Part shown: in pieces, positions 1 to 9,127 of the stretch | How the letters are laid out: each line of letters starts with the position of its first letter | Numbering within the stretch: the stretch's first letter is position 1 | DNA from: Micromonospora ureilytica | GTDB taxonomy: Bacteria > Actinomycetota > Actinomycetes > Mycobacteriales > Micromonosporaceae | Direction: 5' to 3' | Assembly (NCBI RefSeq): GCF_015751765.1 | Contig: NZ_JADOTX010000001.1 | Span: 868,001-932,000 of the forward strand | Length of the DNA stretch: 64,000 nt | The notes under the pieces: model-generated | Told to the model about the DNA's origin: nothing | Databases searched by the model: none | The model's input: the letters and a program-made list of their open reading frames with translations, nothing else | Made by a program: the position numbers and the translations under genes

Positions 1-1494
1 GAAGTGCACCGTCCCGGGCGTACCCCGGTCCGGCGGGCTGATGTCACCGAGGGCGGTCCAGGTGGATCGGGCGCCGTCGTTGCGCCACGCCGGTATCCGA
101 CCGTCGGGCTGAACGATGACGTGATCGGCGTCGCCGTCGCCGTCGAGGTCGGGGAAGTGGGTCTCCGAGCCGGCCGGGGTGGCGTCCCGGAACTCACCGA
201 TCGGGTCCCAGCGCGGGCCGATGCCGTTGCGGGGCTCCGGCCGCCACTGGTAGAAGTCCTGCCCGACCACCAGCCGCGCTCCGAGAGCGTTGGCGGAGGG
301 TTGCAGGGAGCCGCCGAGCCCAGGCGTGAAGATCTGCCCGTCCTTGAACTGCCACCGGGACACCTCTGCCTGCTCCGAGCAGAGGGTGCTGCCGGTGCTC
401 CGGGAGTTCGCGTCCCAGGACAGACACCGCTCGGTCGCCGGGTCGACCTGCGGCCAGGCGAGCTGGTACTGGCCTCCCGCCGTGCTGAAGCGCACCTGTA
501 GGGCCTCGTCGAGGCTGCCGCGCGGCGTCCTGACGTGTGGTCCGATGTCGTCGCCGTCGTTCGTCTTCAACGCGATCACCGCGTGCTCTAGGTGGCGGGC
601 GAAGAAGCGGTACGTGTCGCCGGGGACCGGGGCGTAGCAGTCCCGCTCGGCGGTCGTCCGGGGCGCGAGACCACCGCCGGAGCCGCAGCCGGCGTTCACG
701 ACATAACGGACGTACCTGTGGTCGGAGTTCCCGCCGCGAACCTCGGCGTTGATGGTGTTGTTGTTCCCGTTGCTGGCATAGGCGAAGTCCAGCTCTTCGC
801 CGCCCTCGTGGGTGGGCTGGCCCGCCGCGACGATGTGGCTCTGCAACGCGGCAGGCATCCGTGCCGGGTCCTGGTTGAAGTCGGCGAGCACCATCCATTC
901 GCCGGTGGGGCGGCCAGCCATGAACTGCCGCGCCGTCTCGATGATGTCGGCGGCGTCGTTGGCGCGGTTCGCACCGTTGGACAGCGCGTGGGCGGTGAAA
1001 TACCAGTCGGTGCCGATCTGGACGCCCATCATCGGCCGCGAGTTGAACCGCGAATGCACCGGCAGGATCACGCCGTCGCTCACCGTCTCCCGGGTGACGA
1101 TGGCCAGGCCGTTTCGTCGTTGACCGGGGTCGGCCCAGTAGATCTGCACTAAGTCCGGGCGGTCGTTCGTGCCGATGTTGTACAGATGCTCGGTGACGCC
1201 GGCCTCGGTGAACTGACGATCGGTCCACACCGCCCCGGGGGGAGGTTCGCTGCCCGCCTCCTGGAGCGCGGCGACCTGCACCCCTTCCTGGTGGAACATC
1301 TGCTGCACAGCGGCCACCCACCGGGACTCCGGACGCCCTCCGCCCCCTTGATGCTGGCCCTGCATGTTCCAGGACCCCGCGATCAGGTCCCGCGCTACCG
1401 CTACCGCCGGTGTCGGCGGTTCCAGGGCATACAGAACCGTCGACACCGTCGTCATTGCGATGATCGCGGCCAGCCGCCTGCGCACCACGCCCAC
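1..1494 (-). CDS. Secreted CdtB-like nuclease with lectin-like and FG-GAP-like tail, partial (C-terminus off the left edge)
   Basis: The frame is open from a GTG at 1494 to the window edge (498 codons, no stop). GGAGGA at 1506-1501 sits 6 nt before this GTG and decides the start. An Arg-rich n-region and hydrophobic stretch (residues 5-24) look like a signal peptide. Residues about 36-265 carry the DNase I-fold (EEP) signature of cytolethal distending toxin subunit B: SWNMQG (41-46), ALQEAG with E79, TAHALSNGANR, LADFNQDP near 203, and NSDHRYV near 255. All catalytic-type residues (E, H, D/N, D, H) are present. After this comes a region with paired Cys (RCLSWDAN...LCSEQ...RWQF) resembling a ricin-type trefoil, then DLDGDGDADH near 445, a calcium-binding FG-GAP/VCBS-like repeat. 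Family knowledge predicts DNase or phosphoinositide-phosphatase activity; the target is unknown. No CdtA or CdtC gene is visible, so the lectin-like tail may replace them. Confidence 0.8.
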   Translation of the reverse strand, partial: MGVVRRRLAAIIAMTTVSTVLYALEPPTPAVAVARDLIAGSWNMQGQHQGGGGRPESRWVAAVQQMFHQEGVQVAALQEAGSEPPPGAVWTDRQFTEAGVTEHLYNIGTNDRPDLVQIYWADPGQRRNGLAIVTRETVSDGVILPVHSRFNSRPMMGVQIGTDWYFTAHALSNGANRANDAADIIETARQFMAGRPTGEWMVLADFNQDPARMPAALQSHIVAAGQPTHEGGEELDFAYASNGNNNTINAEVRGGNSDHRYVRYVVNAGCGSGGGLAPRTTAERDCYAPVPGDTYRFFARHLEHAVIALKTNDGDDIGPHVRTPRGSLDEALQVRFSTAGGQYQLAWPQVDPATERCLSWDANSRSTGSTLCSEQAEVSRWQFKDGQIFTPGLGGSLQPSANALGARLVVGQDFYQWRPEPRNGIGPRWDPIGEFRDATPAGSETHFPDLDGDGDADHVIVQPDGRIPAWRNDGARSTWTALGDISPPDRGTPGTVHF

Positions 1495-1643
1495 GTCAAA
1501 TCCTCCAGACCGACCTCGTCGCCCGCCACCGAGACCAGGGAGACGATGCGGCAGCGGAGACCCGCACCGCATCGGCAGAAATTGCCTATTCGGGCCGGGG
1601 TGGGCTGGCCAGCGTCCGATCCGCCGCTACGGATCCGGTGTCG

Positions 1644-2462
1644 TCAACCCAGTCGATCCAGCTTCTCGCGAGCGGCAGTGTCGGGCCGAGGCGTGAGGAC
1701 CACGAGGCGCAGGTCGGTGTTCTGGGTGGTCAAAACGTTGGCGTCCAGCGGGATGGCCCCCGCGTCCGGGTGGACGGCGGTCTTGTGCGCGCTCTCGTGA
1801 TGGGCCACCGCGCGGAGGGCCCAGAGGCGGCAGAACCTGTCGTTGCCGGCCATCCGCGAGATCAGTGCCGCCACGTCGGGGTCGTTCGGATAGCGGGCGC
1901 TGGTGGCGCGCAGGTCGGCCACCAACGACTGCTCGAAGTAGGCGCGCTCGGTGTCGGTCTGGCGGACTCGGGGGTTTCGGGATTCGAACTGGACGATCAA
2001 GGCGTTGCGATCGTCGGCGGTGGCGCCGGCGGGGTCGCCGAAGACGGCCGCGAACAGCCGGTTCCAGTGCAGCAGCCGCCACACGGCGTCGTAGACGGCC
2101 GCCGGGGTGTCGCCGAGGTGGTCGATGACGCGGTGCAGGCTGCTGGGGATCAGGTGGGGTATCCGGTCCGGGGCCGCGGCGAAGCCGGCGAGGCGCATCA
2201 GGTGCGCCTCCTCGTCGTCAGAGAGTCGTAACGCGCGGGCCAGGGAGGTGCACACCTGCGCCGATGGTGTGGCGGCCCGGCCCTGTTCGAGGCGTGCCAC
2301 GTACTCGGGGGAGATGCCGGCCAGTGCTGCCAGCTCGCCGCGTCGTAGCCCGGCGACGCGGCGAGGTGACGCGTTCGAGAGACCGGTCGCGGCCGGGTCC
2401 GTGCGATCCCGCCAGGCCCGCAGCGCGGCTCCGAGGTCATTCATGAACCCATGATCCGCCAT
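1644..2462 (-). CDS. XRE-family regulator with MmyB-like ligand-binding domain
   Basis: 272 aa. Residues about 20-75 form a Cro/C1 helix-turn-helix (RRGELAALAGISPEYVARLE), followed by the MmyB-type PAS-like domain (AVYDAVWRLLHWNRLFAAVF, then the ANDRFCRLWALRAVAHHE-like region), the usual architecture of a large actinobacterial family of single-component regulators that bind small hydrophobic ligands. The start at 2462 is supported by GGAGG about 4-5 nt upstream; an internal ATG at 2444 is the alternative. It is divergent from the VOC gene at 2551 with an 88-bp gap, so it may control that gene, but no operator was recognised. The C-terminal tail is rich in Thr and Arg and has no known motif. 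Confidence 0.88.
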   Translation of the reverse strand: MADHGFMNDLGAALRAWRDRTDPAATGLSNASPRRVAGLRRGELAALAGISPEYVARLEQGRAATPSAQVCTSLARALRLSDDEEAHLMRLAGFAAAPDRIPHLIPSSLHRVIDHLGDTPAAVYDAVWRLLHWNRLFAAVFGDPAGATADDRNALIVQFESRNPRVRQTDTERAYFEQSLVADLRATSARYPNDPDVAALISRMAGNDRFCRLWALRAVAHHESAHKTAVHPDAGAIPLDANVLTTQNTDLRLVVLTPRPDTAAREKLDRLG

Positions 2463-2550
2463 CGGACCTCCGGGGAGCTGGGTGGTACCAGCGGTACGCG
2501 GAAGACCTGTGCCTTCCACAGTGCTGGCTCGGCCCTTCAGGATGGGGATC

Positions 2551-3018
2551 ATGAGCAGAGTGACCAGAATGCATCACATCGGAGTGCCAGTCAGCGATTT
2601 GGCCCGGTCGGTGAGGTGGTACGAGGACGTCCTCGGCATCGCGCCGAACGGCGTGACGATCTCGGCGACGAACCCGGCGATCGGTGCGGTTGTCGAGGTC
2701 GAGAACGCGTCGATGCGGGCATCCTTCGCGTTGGCCGGTGACAACGTCCTGCTGGAACTCATCCAGTACGACAGCCCGCAGCCGAGGCCCTTCACCGGGC
2801 GCAACTCTGACGTTGGGGTGATGCACCTGTGTTTTGAGGTCGACGACCTCGACTCGGCGCACCGCGACCTGGTGCGGCGGGGCGTGCACGTCAACGCCGA
2901 CCCGGTCGTGCTCCAGGACGGTGATGGGGTTGAGGCGGGGGCACTGGCCGGGACGAAGATCCTCTATCTCCGTGACCCCGACGGCATCCAGCTGGAACTG
3001 TTCGAGTTGCCCTCGTAG
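2551..3018 (+). CDS. VOC-family (glyoxalase/dioxygenase fold) protein
   Basis: 155 aa with two babab modules of the vicinal-oxygen-chelate fold. The four usual metal positions are all visible: His in MHHIGVPV, Glu in LLELIQY, His in VMHLCFEVDD and Glu in QLELFELPS, so it is probably a working metalloenzyme (lactoylglutathione-lyase, epimerase or extradiol-type chemistry) and not a binding-only resistance protein. The substrate cannot be read from sequence. ATG at 2551 was chosen because VOC proteins begin a few residues before the HHIG strand; an in-frame ATG at 2542 is possible. The gene is divergent from the XRE regulator, which suggests ligand-responsive control. Confidence 0.82.
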   Translation: MSRVTRMHHIGVPVSDLARSVRWYEDVLGIAPNGVTISATNPAIGAVVEVENASMRASFALAGDNVLLELIQYDSPQPRPFTGRNSDVGVMHLCFEVDDLDSAHRDLVRRGVHVNADPVVLQDGDGVEAGALAGTKILYLRDPDGIQLELFELPS

Positions 3019-3129
3019 GAGCGCCGACTCCGGACCGGGCGCCCGTCCCGGTCGGTGCGCTGCTCTGGATACCATCGGTGGGGCCGAACAAACGGAGGGC
3101 ACTATTCGTCCGGCGACACGCAGAGGCTG

Positions 3130-5826
3130 ATGACAGATATCAGGTCGGGATTGTTCGTCGCTCGCGAGGCGGAGTTGGGCGAGATCGCCTCGGTGACGGC
3201 AGCCGCGGCGCGGGGCCGTGGTAGGGCGATGCTCGTTCTCGGTGATGCGGGGATCGGCAAGTCGACGCTCATCGGTGCGGTCGCTTCGCGGCTCGACGGA
3301 TGGCAGGTGCTGCGGGCCGGTGGTGTCGAGTTCGAGAGCGAGCTGCCCTACTCGGCCCTGCACCAGTTGTGCGCGCCCGTGCTCGACCACCGCGCTGGGC
3401 TCCCCGTACCGCAGCGGAGCGCGCTCGACGCGGTGTTCGGGCTGCACGCCGGGGTCAGGCCGACCCCGATGCTTGTCGGGCTGGCCGTCCTGGGCCTGCT
3501 GAGTGCCGTAGGCCGGCGCAGGCCGGTGTTCTGCGCTGTCGACGACGTGCAGTGGATCGACGCGGGCTCGCGGCAGGTACTGGCATTCGTCGCGGCACGC
3601 GTGGCGGTGGAGCGGGTCGCCATGGTGTTCGCTGCCCGCGACGTCGCCTCGGTGTCGGAGCTCGGTCGCCTACCCGCCCTCACTCTCACCGGGCTCTCCG
3701 ATTCGGAGGCCCTCACCCTGCTGCGGTATCGGGCACCCTTTGGCCACGAGGCAGCGATCGTGCAACGGATCCTCGCCGAGGCGGCCGGCAATCCTCTCGC
3801 CCTGGTGGAGTTCGCCCGCGACGCCGGACCGCTCGGGCTACCCGGGGACGCCGGGCACCGCGCCGTCGAGCACCGGTTCGTGAGTCGGTTCCTGCGGCTG
3901 CCGGCACCCACGCGCTCGATTCTGGCGCTGGCCGCGGCGGAGCCGACAGGCGACCTCGCTTTGCTGCGGCGTGCCATGGCGATCCAGGGGCTGGATGCCG
4001 TGGACCTGGCCGCGGCCGAGGACAGCGGCCTGTTGGTGATCGGGCCCCGGGTGCACTTCCGGCATCCGTTGGCGCGTTCCGCGGTGTACCTGTCGACTGG
4101 CGCCGGGGCGCGACGGCAGGCCCATGCGGCGCTCGCCGCCGGTACGGACGTCGACGTCGATCCCGACCGTCGCGCCTGGCACCAGGCGAACGCGATCACC
4201 GGCCCGGATGAGGAGACCGCGGCGGAACTGGAGCGTTCGGCCGGACGGGCACAGCGCCGCGGCGGATTCGCGGCCGTGGCCGCGTTCCTCGAGCGCGCGG
4301 CCCGACTGACACCCGGCCGGTCGCGGCAGGCCCGCCGGTTGTTGGCCGCGGCTCGGGCGCGGTTGAGTTCGGGGGCACCCTCTGCCGCCCGGGAGTTGGT
4401 GGACGAGGCCGAGCGTCTCCAGCCGGACCCCGTCGACCGCCGCGCCGCGCGACTGCTGCGCGCGACGATCGACTATCACGTGGCGCGCAGTATCCCGGCG
4501 ACGATCGCGCTCATCGAGGCGGCCGACGGCGTGGGGCCCGATGAGGTCCGCGAGACCTACCTGGAGGCGTTCGCATCGCTCATGTTCAGCGTCGACGAGC
4601 CGGGGAGGTTGCGGCGGCTCGCCCTGCACATCCGGGAACGGGTGCCCCAGCGTCAGCCGCCACGCCCGGTCGACCTGCTGCTGCGGGCGTTGGTCGAGCA
4701 GCATCTCCGCCCGGTGGACGAGGCGATGCCGCTGATGCGCCGTACGGTCGACGCCTTCCGGGACCACGCCCGCACGCCCGACGCGGATCCGTGGTGGATG
4801 GAACGTGCCTGTGTGTTGAGCGTCGACATCGGTGACAGCGATGCCATGGAGGAGATCGCCGACCGTCAGGTGGAACTCGCCCGGGCGCAGGGGGCCTACG
4901 CGATCCTTCCTCATGCGTTGCGCTTCCAGGCGGTCGCCCGGACGATCGTGGGTCGCTTCGCTGACGCGCAGATCTGCATCATCGAGGCGCGTGCGGTCGA
5001 CGAGGCCGCCGGGACGTCAAACCTCGTCGGGTCCGACCTGATGCTTGCCGCCTGGAGCGGAGACGTCGACCGGTTCCGCGAGATCCGGGAAAAGCTGCGC
5101 GGCTGGGTGGGGGTGAAACCCACCGCGCTGCACTACGCGAACGGCGTGCTGTGCAACGGCAGCGGCGACCATGACGCCGCCCTCGACGCGTTGCTGCTCG
5201 TGCGGGACCAGCACCGGCGCGGCGCGTACGCGGTCACCGCCTTCCATCACGAGCTGGTCGAGGCCGCCGCGTACGTCGGACGTCCCGAAGAAGCCAAGGA
5301 ATCGGCTGAATGGATCGGGGATGTCGCACGGGTCAACCCGAACGCGTGGACGACCGGTGCGCATCTACTGGCGAGTGCGCTGCTCGACCCGGGGCTCGGC
5401 GCGCAGGACCATTACCGTGCCGCGATCAGCCGGTTCGCTGGGAGCAGGATGCGAGTCCACTACGCGCGTGCCCGACTGCTCTACGGGCAGTGGCTGCGAC
5501 GGGTCGGCCGTCGCGCCGAGGCGCGGGCGGAGCTGCGCGCCGCGCACGAATTGCTCTCCACCATCGGCGCGCGCGGGTTCGCCGGCCGCGCCGCCCGCGA
5601 ACTGGATGCCATCGGCGAGCCGACCCTGGCCGACGACGCCGATCCGCTCGCGGGGCTGAGCGCCCGCGAACTACTCGTCGCCCGCAAGGTCGCCTCCGGC
5701 GCAGGCACCAAGGAAGTCGCCGCGCTGCTGTTCGTCAGCCCGCGAACGATCGACGCCCACCTGCGCAACCTCTACCGCAAACTGGGCATCACCTCACGCC
5801 GGCAGCTACGAGAACTACTCCGCTGA
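3130..5826 (+). CDS. LuxR-family ATPase regulator (LAL type)
   Basis: About 898 aa from ATG 3130, normal for large ATP-binding LuxR regulators. Walker A is GDAGIGKST (residues 38-46), Walker B VFCAVDDVQW (about 134-143); the middle is an alpha-helical, TPR-like sensor region; the last 60 residues are a LuxR/FixJ helix-turn-helix (LSARELLVARKVASG...SPRTIDAHLRNLYRKL). Such proteins are ATP-driven transcription activators, often tied to secondary metabolism or carbon use; the target is unknown here. The start is uncertain: a GGAGGG at 3094-3099 lies 30 nt upstream without a start codon at proper spacing. Transcription ends at the strong hairpin at 5852-5886. Confidence 0.9.
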   Translation: MTDIRSGLFVAREAELGEIASVTAAAARGRGRAMLVLGDAGIGKSTLIGAVASRLDGWQVLRAGGVEFESELPYSALHQLCAPVLDHRAGLPVPQRSALDAVFGLHAGVRPTPMLVGLAVLGLLSAVGRRRPVFCAVDDVQWIDAGSRQVLAFVAARVAVERVAMVFAARDVASVSELGRLPALTLTGLSDSEALTLLRYRAPFGHEAAIVQRILAEAAGNPLALVEFARDAGPLGLPGDAGHRAVEHRFVSRFLRLPAPTRSILALAAAEPTGDLALLRRAMAIQGLDAVDLAAAEDSGLLVIGPRVHFRHPLARSAVYLSTGAGARRQAHAALAAGTDVDVDPDRRAWHQANAITGPDEETAAELERSAGRAQRRGGFAAVAAFLERAARLTPGRSRQARRLLAAARARLSSGAPSAARELVDEAERLQPDPVDRRAARLLRATIDYHVARSIPATIALIEAADGVGPDEVRETYLEAFASLMFSVDEPGRLRRLALHIRERVPQRQPPRPVDLLLRALVEQHLRPVDEAMPLMRRTVDAFRDHARTPDADPWWMERACVLSVDIGDSDAMEEIADRQVELARAQGAYAILPHALRFQAVARTIVGRFADAQICIIEARAVDEAAGTSNLVGSDLMLAAWSGDVDRFREIREKLRGWVGVKPTALHYANGVLCNGSGDHDAALDALLLVRDQHRRGAYAVTAFHHELVEAAAYVGRPEEAKESAEWIGDVARVNPNAWTTGAHLLASALLDPGLGAQDHYRAAISRFAGSRMRVHYARARLLYGQWLRRVGRRAEARAELRAAHELLSTIGARGFAGRAARELDAIGEPTLADDADPLAGLSARELLVARKVASGAGTKEVAALLFVSPRTIDAHLRNLYRKLGITSRRQLRELLR

Positions 5827-5851
5827 CGGAGCCGGGCCGACCGAGCGACGA

Positions 5852-5886
5852 AAGGGCCCCGCCGGTACCAGACCGGCGGGGCCCTT
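5852..5886. terminator. Bidirectional terminator, 15-bp perfect stem
   Basis: AAGGGCCCCGCCGGT at 5852-5866 and its exact complement at 5872-5886 flank a 5-nt loop (ACCAG). The stem ends in AA/TT on both strands and lies between the convergent LAL gene (+) and SRPBCC gene (-), so it can serve both. Confidence 0.88.
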
Positions 5887-5894
5887 GGGTCACG

Positions 5895-6530
5895 TCAGCG
5901 CCGGGCCCGATCACACTCCCGTTCGGCACGCGTCTTCAGCTCCGTCAGCCACGTCTCCAGACCCCCTCCGAGAGCCACGGTGGAGAAGTCGACGTCCTGC
6001 TCCACCTGGTCACCGCGCCACGTCTCCTCGGTACGCACGAGAACCCGACCGTCGACCTCGGTGAACGTCCACACGTGCACCCCCTCGTCGATGCGCAGAC
6101 CCGCACCGATCGCCGGGCCGTCCCACCGAAGACACCTCTGGTGCTCCAGCTGCCGGACGGTGGACGTGACGACGAGGGTCGTGTCGGGATTCAGCGCGGT
6201 CTCGGGGACCGGTGTCGTCCACCGGAACGACGAACCGGGACGCAGTGGCCCGGGATCGAGCCGCTTGCTGGACAAGACCGGCTTCTGCCACGACGGCCAG
6301 CGCTCCACGTCGGTCTGCAACCTCCAGACGGTCCGTAGCGGAGCGTCGATCGTCGTCTCCGTCCGATAGCGAATCTTCGCCGCGGTGTCGACAGTCCTTC
6401 CCGCACATCGCACCGTCGCATGGTCGGCACCGACATCGTGCCTGACCTCGGCCCGAGCCGGCGCACCTGCGGTGCCCACGAGGCCGGCCACGACCACTGC
6501 CGTCGCGACGGCAAACACACGATTCTTCAT
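5895..6530 (-). CDS. Secreted SRPBCC (START/Bet v1-like) protein
   Basis: 211 aa from ATG 6530, beginning MKNRVFAVATAVVVAGLVG followed by an APARA-type signal peptidase site, so export is likely. The mature part is an SRPBCC domain (TTIDAPLRTVWRLQTDVERWPSW, PGSSFRWTT, RCLRWDG, GVHVWTFTEVDGRVLVRTEE). These helix-grip folds bind hydrophobic ligands or act as polyketide cyclases and lipid carriers; no enzyme role can be assigned. Its ATG overlaps the stop of the upstream paralogue (ATGA, 6530-6527), so translation is coupled. Exported SRPBCC proteins are less common than cytosolic ones. Confidence 0.8.
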   Translation of the reverse strand: MKNRVFAVATAVVVAGLVGTAGAPARAEVRHDVGADHATVRCAGRTVDTAAKIRYRTETTIDAPLRTVWRLQTDVERWPSWQKPVLSSKRLDPGPLRPGSSFRWTTPVPETALNPDTTLVVTSTVRQLEHQRCLRWDGPAIGAGLRIDEGVHVWTFTEVDGRVLVRTEETWRGDQVEQDVDFSTVALGGGLETWLTELKTRAERECDRARR

Positions 6531-7012
6531 GAGGCGGCCACCGCCTCGGCGGTGCCCTTGAGTCGTTCCAGCCACCTGGCGAGGGTCGTGTCGAGGCCCT
6601 CCTGGAACGGCCCAGGCTCGGCATCGACAGGCGGGCCCGCGAAGGACTCCTCGGTCGACACCTCCACACCGTCGCCGGCCGGAGTGAGCGCCCAGACGTG
6701 GACACCGAGGACCCCGTCCGGTCCGTCACCGTATCCCCGCCACACGAGGCGTTCCCGCGGCCGTACCTGAACGATCGTCGACTCGATCTCCATGCCCGCG
6801 GCCGACCAGCGGAACACGGAGCCCGGGGCGAGCGGACCGGGTGTCTCCACGCGTGCGTACGGGATTTCTGGCAGCCAGGTCGTCCATGCGTCGATGTCGG
6901 TGAGGATTCGCCACACGGTGTCCGCCGACGCGGTCACCGTGACGCTGTGGCGGCTGACCACCGGGGCCGACACGTCAATACCGGCCTCGTCGGTGTCCGT
7001 AGTGTTTTCCAT
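6527..7012 (-). CDS. Cytosolic SRPBCC-family protein
   Basis: 161 aa with no signal peptide. It carries the same SRPBCC signature as its neighbour: VTASADTVWRILTDIDAWTTW, LAPGSVFRWSAAGMEIES, RLVWRGYGDG, GVHVWALTPAGDGVEVSTEE, DTTLARWLERLK. The two proteins align along their whole length, which points to a tandem duplication in which one copy gained a signal peptide. First gene of a two-gene unit; the product could be a polyketide-cyclase-like or ligand-binding protein. Confidence 0.82.
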   Translation of the reverse strand: MENTTDTDEAGIDVSAPVVSRHSVTVTASADTVWRILTDIDAWTTWLPEIPYARVETPGPLAPGSVFRWSAAGMEIESTIVQVRPRERLVWRGYGDGPDGVLGVHVWALTPAGDGVEVSTEESFAGPPVDAEPGPFQEGLDTTLARWLERLKGTAEAVAAS

Positions 7013-7384
7013 CGTGAAGCCTCTCTGCGGTCACTGACCATCGAATCGCCGGGCATGAGAGTGAGCCGCTAGATCCACACCCGGCAGATGCGATCGTGCC
7101 AAGACGGCAACCGCTACACATCGGCAAGAACTACCTAGTTCGCGGTACGTGGGCCGGCCACGGTGAGGAGCCTTACCTCCGTGCCTGTTACCGGCCTCAG
7201 CACGTGGGTTGTCTTCGCGGTGCCTCTCGCGCACTCCGCCGGCGGTGGTGCGTTGCTCCGCCTAGGTCCCACTCGTCCTGCTGGGTACCGGCCGGTGTGG
7301 CTTTCTGTGGCCTGCCTCTTGACTTCCCTTAAAGCCGGGCGTAAACAAGGCACAAGCAAAACGAAACGGCGGTGAAACAACAAC
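7013..7384. other. Divergent intergenic region with the PTS operon promoter
   Basis: Holds the promoters of the SRPBCC pair (-) and the PTS operon (+). Apart from the promoter at 7319-7347 and the GAAAC repeats listed separately, no gene or RNA was recognised. Confidence 0.6.
7319..7378 (+). promoter_or_regulatory. Sigma-70-type promoter and probable DeoR-family operator of the PTS operon
   Basis: TTGACT (7319-7324), a 17-nt spacer, then TAAACA (7342-7347) form a good housekeeping promoter 38 nt before the regulator start. Just downstream, GAAAC occurs at 7363-7367 and 7374-7378, an 11-nt period, inside an A-rich stretch that is unusual for this genome. Its place between promoter and first gene suggests an autoregulatory operator; that part is inference. 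Confidence 0.65.
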
Positions 7385-8146
7385 ATGTACGCCGAAGAGC
7401 GACAGCAGGAGATCCTTCGCATCGCCCGGGACGTGGGTCGGGTCGAGGTGGCTGGCCTGGCCGATCAGCTCAACGTGACGTCGGAGACCATCCGCCGCGA
7501 TCTCACCATCCTGGAGCGGGCCGGCGTGCTGCGCCGAGTCCATGGTGGAGCGATTCCGGTCGAACGGCTCGGGTTCGAGCCCGCGCTGGCGGCGCGTGAC
7601 GCGGTGCTCATCGAGGAGAAGGAGCGCATCGCCAAGCTCGCCTTGAGCGAGGTGCCGGAGGAGGGCGCGATCATCCTCGACGCCGGCACCACGACCGCCC
7701 GGCTGGCCCAGCTGCTGCCGGTCGACCGTGAGCTGACCGTCGTGGTCAACTCGCCGGTCATCGCCACGACCCTCGGTACCTATGCCAACCTCAACGTCCT
7801 GCTGTTGGGTGGACGGGTCCGCGGGAAGACCCTGGCGACCGTCGACGACTGGGCGCTGTCGCCGCTGGCCCACCTCTACGTCGACGTCGCATTCATCGGG
7901 ACCAACGGCATCTCGGTCGAGCGTGGACTGACCACCCCGGACCCGTCCGAGGCGGCGGTGAAGCGGGCGATGGTTCGTGCGGCCCGCCGCACGGTGGTGG
8001 TCGCCGATCACACCAAGCTCGGCAACGACTATTTGGCCCGGTTCGCTGAGCTGGCCGACGTCGACCTGCTCATCACCGACAGCCGTGCCGACCTCGACCT
8101 GGTCGGTGACCTGGAGTCTGCAGGCGTTCGGGTGGTACGCGCATGA
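7385..8146 (+). CDS. DeoR/GlpR-family sugar-phosphate-responsive repressor
   Basis: 253 aa. The N-terminal helix-turn-helix (MYAEERQQEILRIARDVGRVEV...QLNVTSETIRRDLTILE) is the classical DeoR pattern, followed by the DeoRC sensor (IILDAGTTTARLAQLLP, VVNSPVIATTLG, VDVAFIGTNGIS, KRAMVRAARRTVVVADHTKLGND). Repressors of this family are released by phosphorylated sugars. As first gene of an operon with a fructose-1-phosphate-kinase-like gene and PTS components it is most likely the local repressor (FruR-like). It ends 13 nt before the kinase start. Confidence 0.9.
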   Translation: MYAEERQQEILRIARDVGRVEVAGLADQLNVTSETIRRDLTILERAGVLRRVHGGAIPVERLGFEPALAARDAVLIEEKERIAKLALSEVPEEGAIILDAGTTTARLAQLLPVDRELTVVVNSPVIATTLGTYANLNVLLLGGRVRGKTLATVDDWALSPLAHLYVDVAFIGTNGISVERGLTTPDPSEAAVKRAMVRAARRTVVVADHTKLGNDYLARFAELADVDLLITDSRADLDLVGDLESAGVRVVRA

Positions 8147-8159
8147 GAGCGGGCCGGGC

Positions 8160-9068
8160 ATGATCGTCACCGTCACCCTCAACCCCAGCCTCGACCGGGC
8201 CGTGGAGGTCGACTCCCTCACCCGGGGCGAGGTCATCCGGGCTGCCACCGCTCACCTTGACCCCGGCGGCAAGGGCGTCAACGTATCCCGTGCCCTGCTG
8301 GCCAACGGGGTGCCGTCGGTAGCGGTGTTGCCGTCCGGCGGTGACGAGGGCAACCAGCTCATCCGCCTACTGAAGGCGGAGGGTGTGGAGGTCCTCGCCG
8401 TGTCGATCTCCGGAAGGACCCGTTCCAACATCACCCTGGCCGAGCCCGACGGCACGGTCACCAAAATCAACGAGCCTGGCCCGACCATGTACCGCTCCGA
8501 GTTCGACGAGGTGATCGACCGTGTGCTCGCCCGTGCCAGCGGTGCCGACTGGGTCGTGCTGTGCGGCAGTGTCCCGCCCGGCCTGCCCGCCGACGCTTAC
8601 GCTCAGTTGTGCCGGAAGCTGCGCGCTGCCGGCGTCAGGGTCGCCGTCGATACCAGCGGTCCTGCCCTACGCGAGGCCGCCTTGGCCGGGGCGACTCTGC
8701 TCAAGCCCAACCGCGACGAACTGGCCGAAGTGGTCGGCACCCCGCTGAAGGACCTCGGCGATGTGGTCGATGCCGCTCAGTGCCTGCGGGCATGGGGAGC
8801 CGGCACCGTCGTGGCCAGCCTCGGCGCTGACGGCGCTGTCCTGGTCGATGCCGAAGGGGTCCGCACCGGCACCTGTCCGGTCGCCCGGCCCCGGAGCACC
8901 GTCGGCGCCGGCGATGCGTTGCTCGCCGGGTTCCTCGCTGCGGGCGCGCATGGTGCCGCCGCTCTCGCTGAGGGCCTGGCCTGGGGCGCCGCCGCGGTGA
9001 GCCTGCCCGGCAGCCGAATGCCCGGTCCAGCGGACCTCCACCGCCACGACGTCACCATCCACCCCTAG
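8160..9068 (+). CDS. fruK: 1-phosphofructokinase-like PfkB kinase
   Basis: 302 aa, PfkB/ribokinase family. [17 protein letters not shown] opening, [11 protein letters not shown] (substrate-binding GG), [17 protein letters not shown] and the anion-hole/catalytic motif [13 protein letters not shown] are all present. The opening TLNPSLDR and NVSRAL are typical of FruK and LacC, which phosphorylate fructose-1-phosphate or tagatose-6-phosphate. The permease downstream is mannitol-type and a zinc dehydrogenase is also in the operon, so the true substrate may be a keto-sugar phosphate made by that dehydrogenase. The gene symbol is by family resemblance only. Confidence 0.85.
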   Translation: MIVTVTLNPSLDRAVEVDSLTRGEVIRAATAHLDPGGKGVNVSRALLANGVPSVAVLPSGGDEGNQLIRLLKAEGVEVLAVSISGRTRSNITLAEPDGTVTKINEPGPTMYRSEFDEVIDRVLARASGADWVVLCGSVPPGLPADAYAQLCRKLRAAGVRVAVDTSGPALREAALAGATLLKPNRDELAEVVGTPLKDLGDVVDAAQCLRAWGAGTVVASLGADGAVLVDAEGVRTGTCPVARPRSTVGAGDALLAGFLAAGAHGAAALAEGLAWGAAAVSLPGSRMPGPADLHRHDVTIHP

Positions 9069-9127
9069 CCGGACGAGCTTCTTCCCTGCGGCCGTCTGGA
9101 CCGCCCCTCGATGAAGGAGATACCCCC

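Noticed and set aside
194..1321. 375-codon open frame on the minus strand in the CdtB-like gene
   Set aside because: It is in a different frame from the one with EEP motifs; composition is dominated by Arg, and no domain is recognisable.
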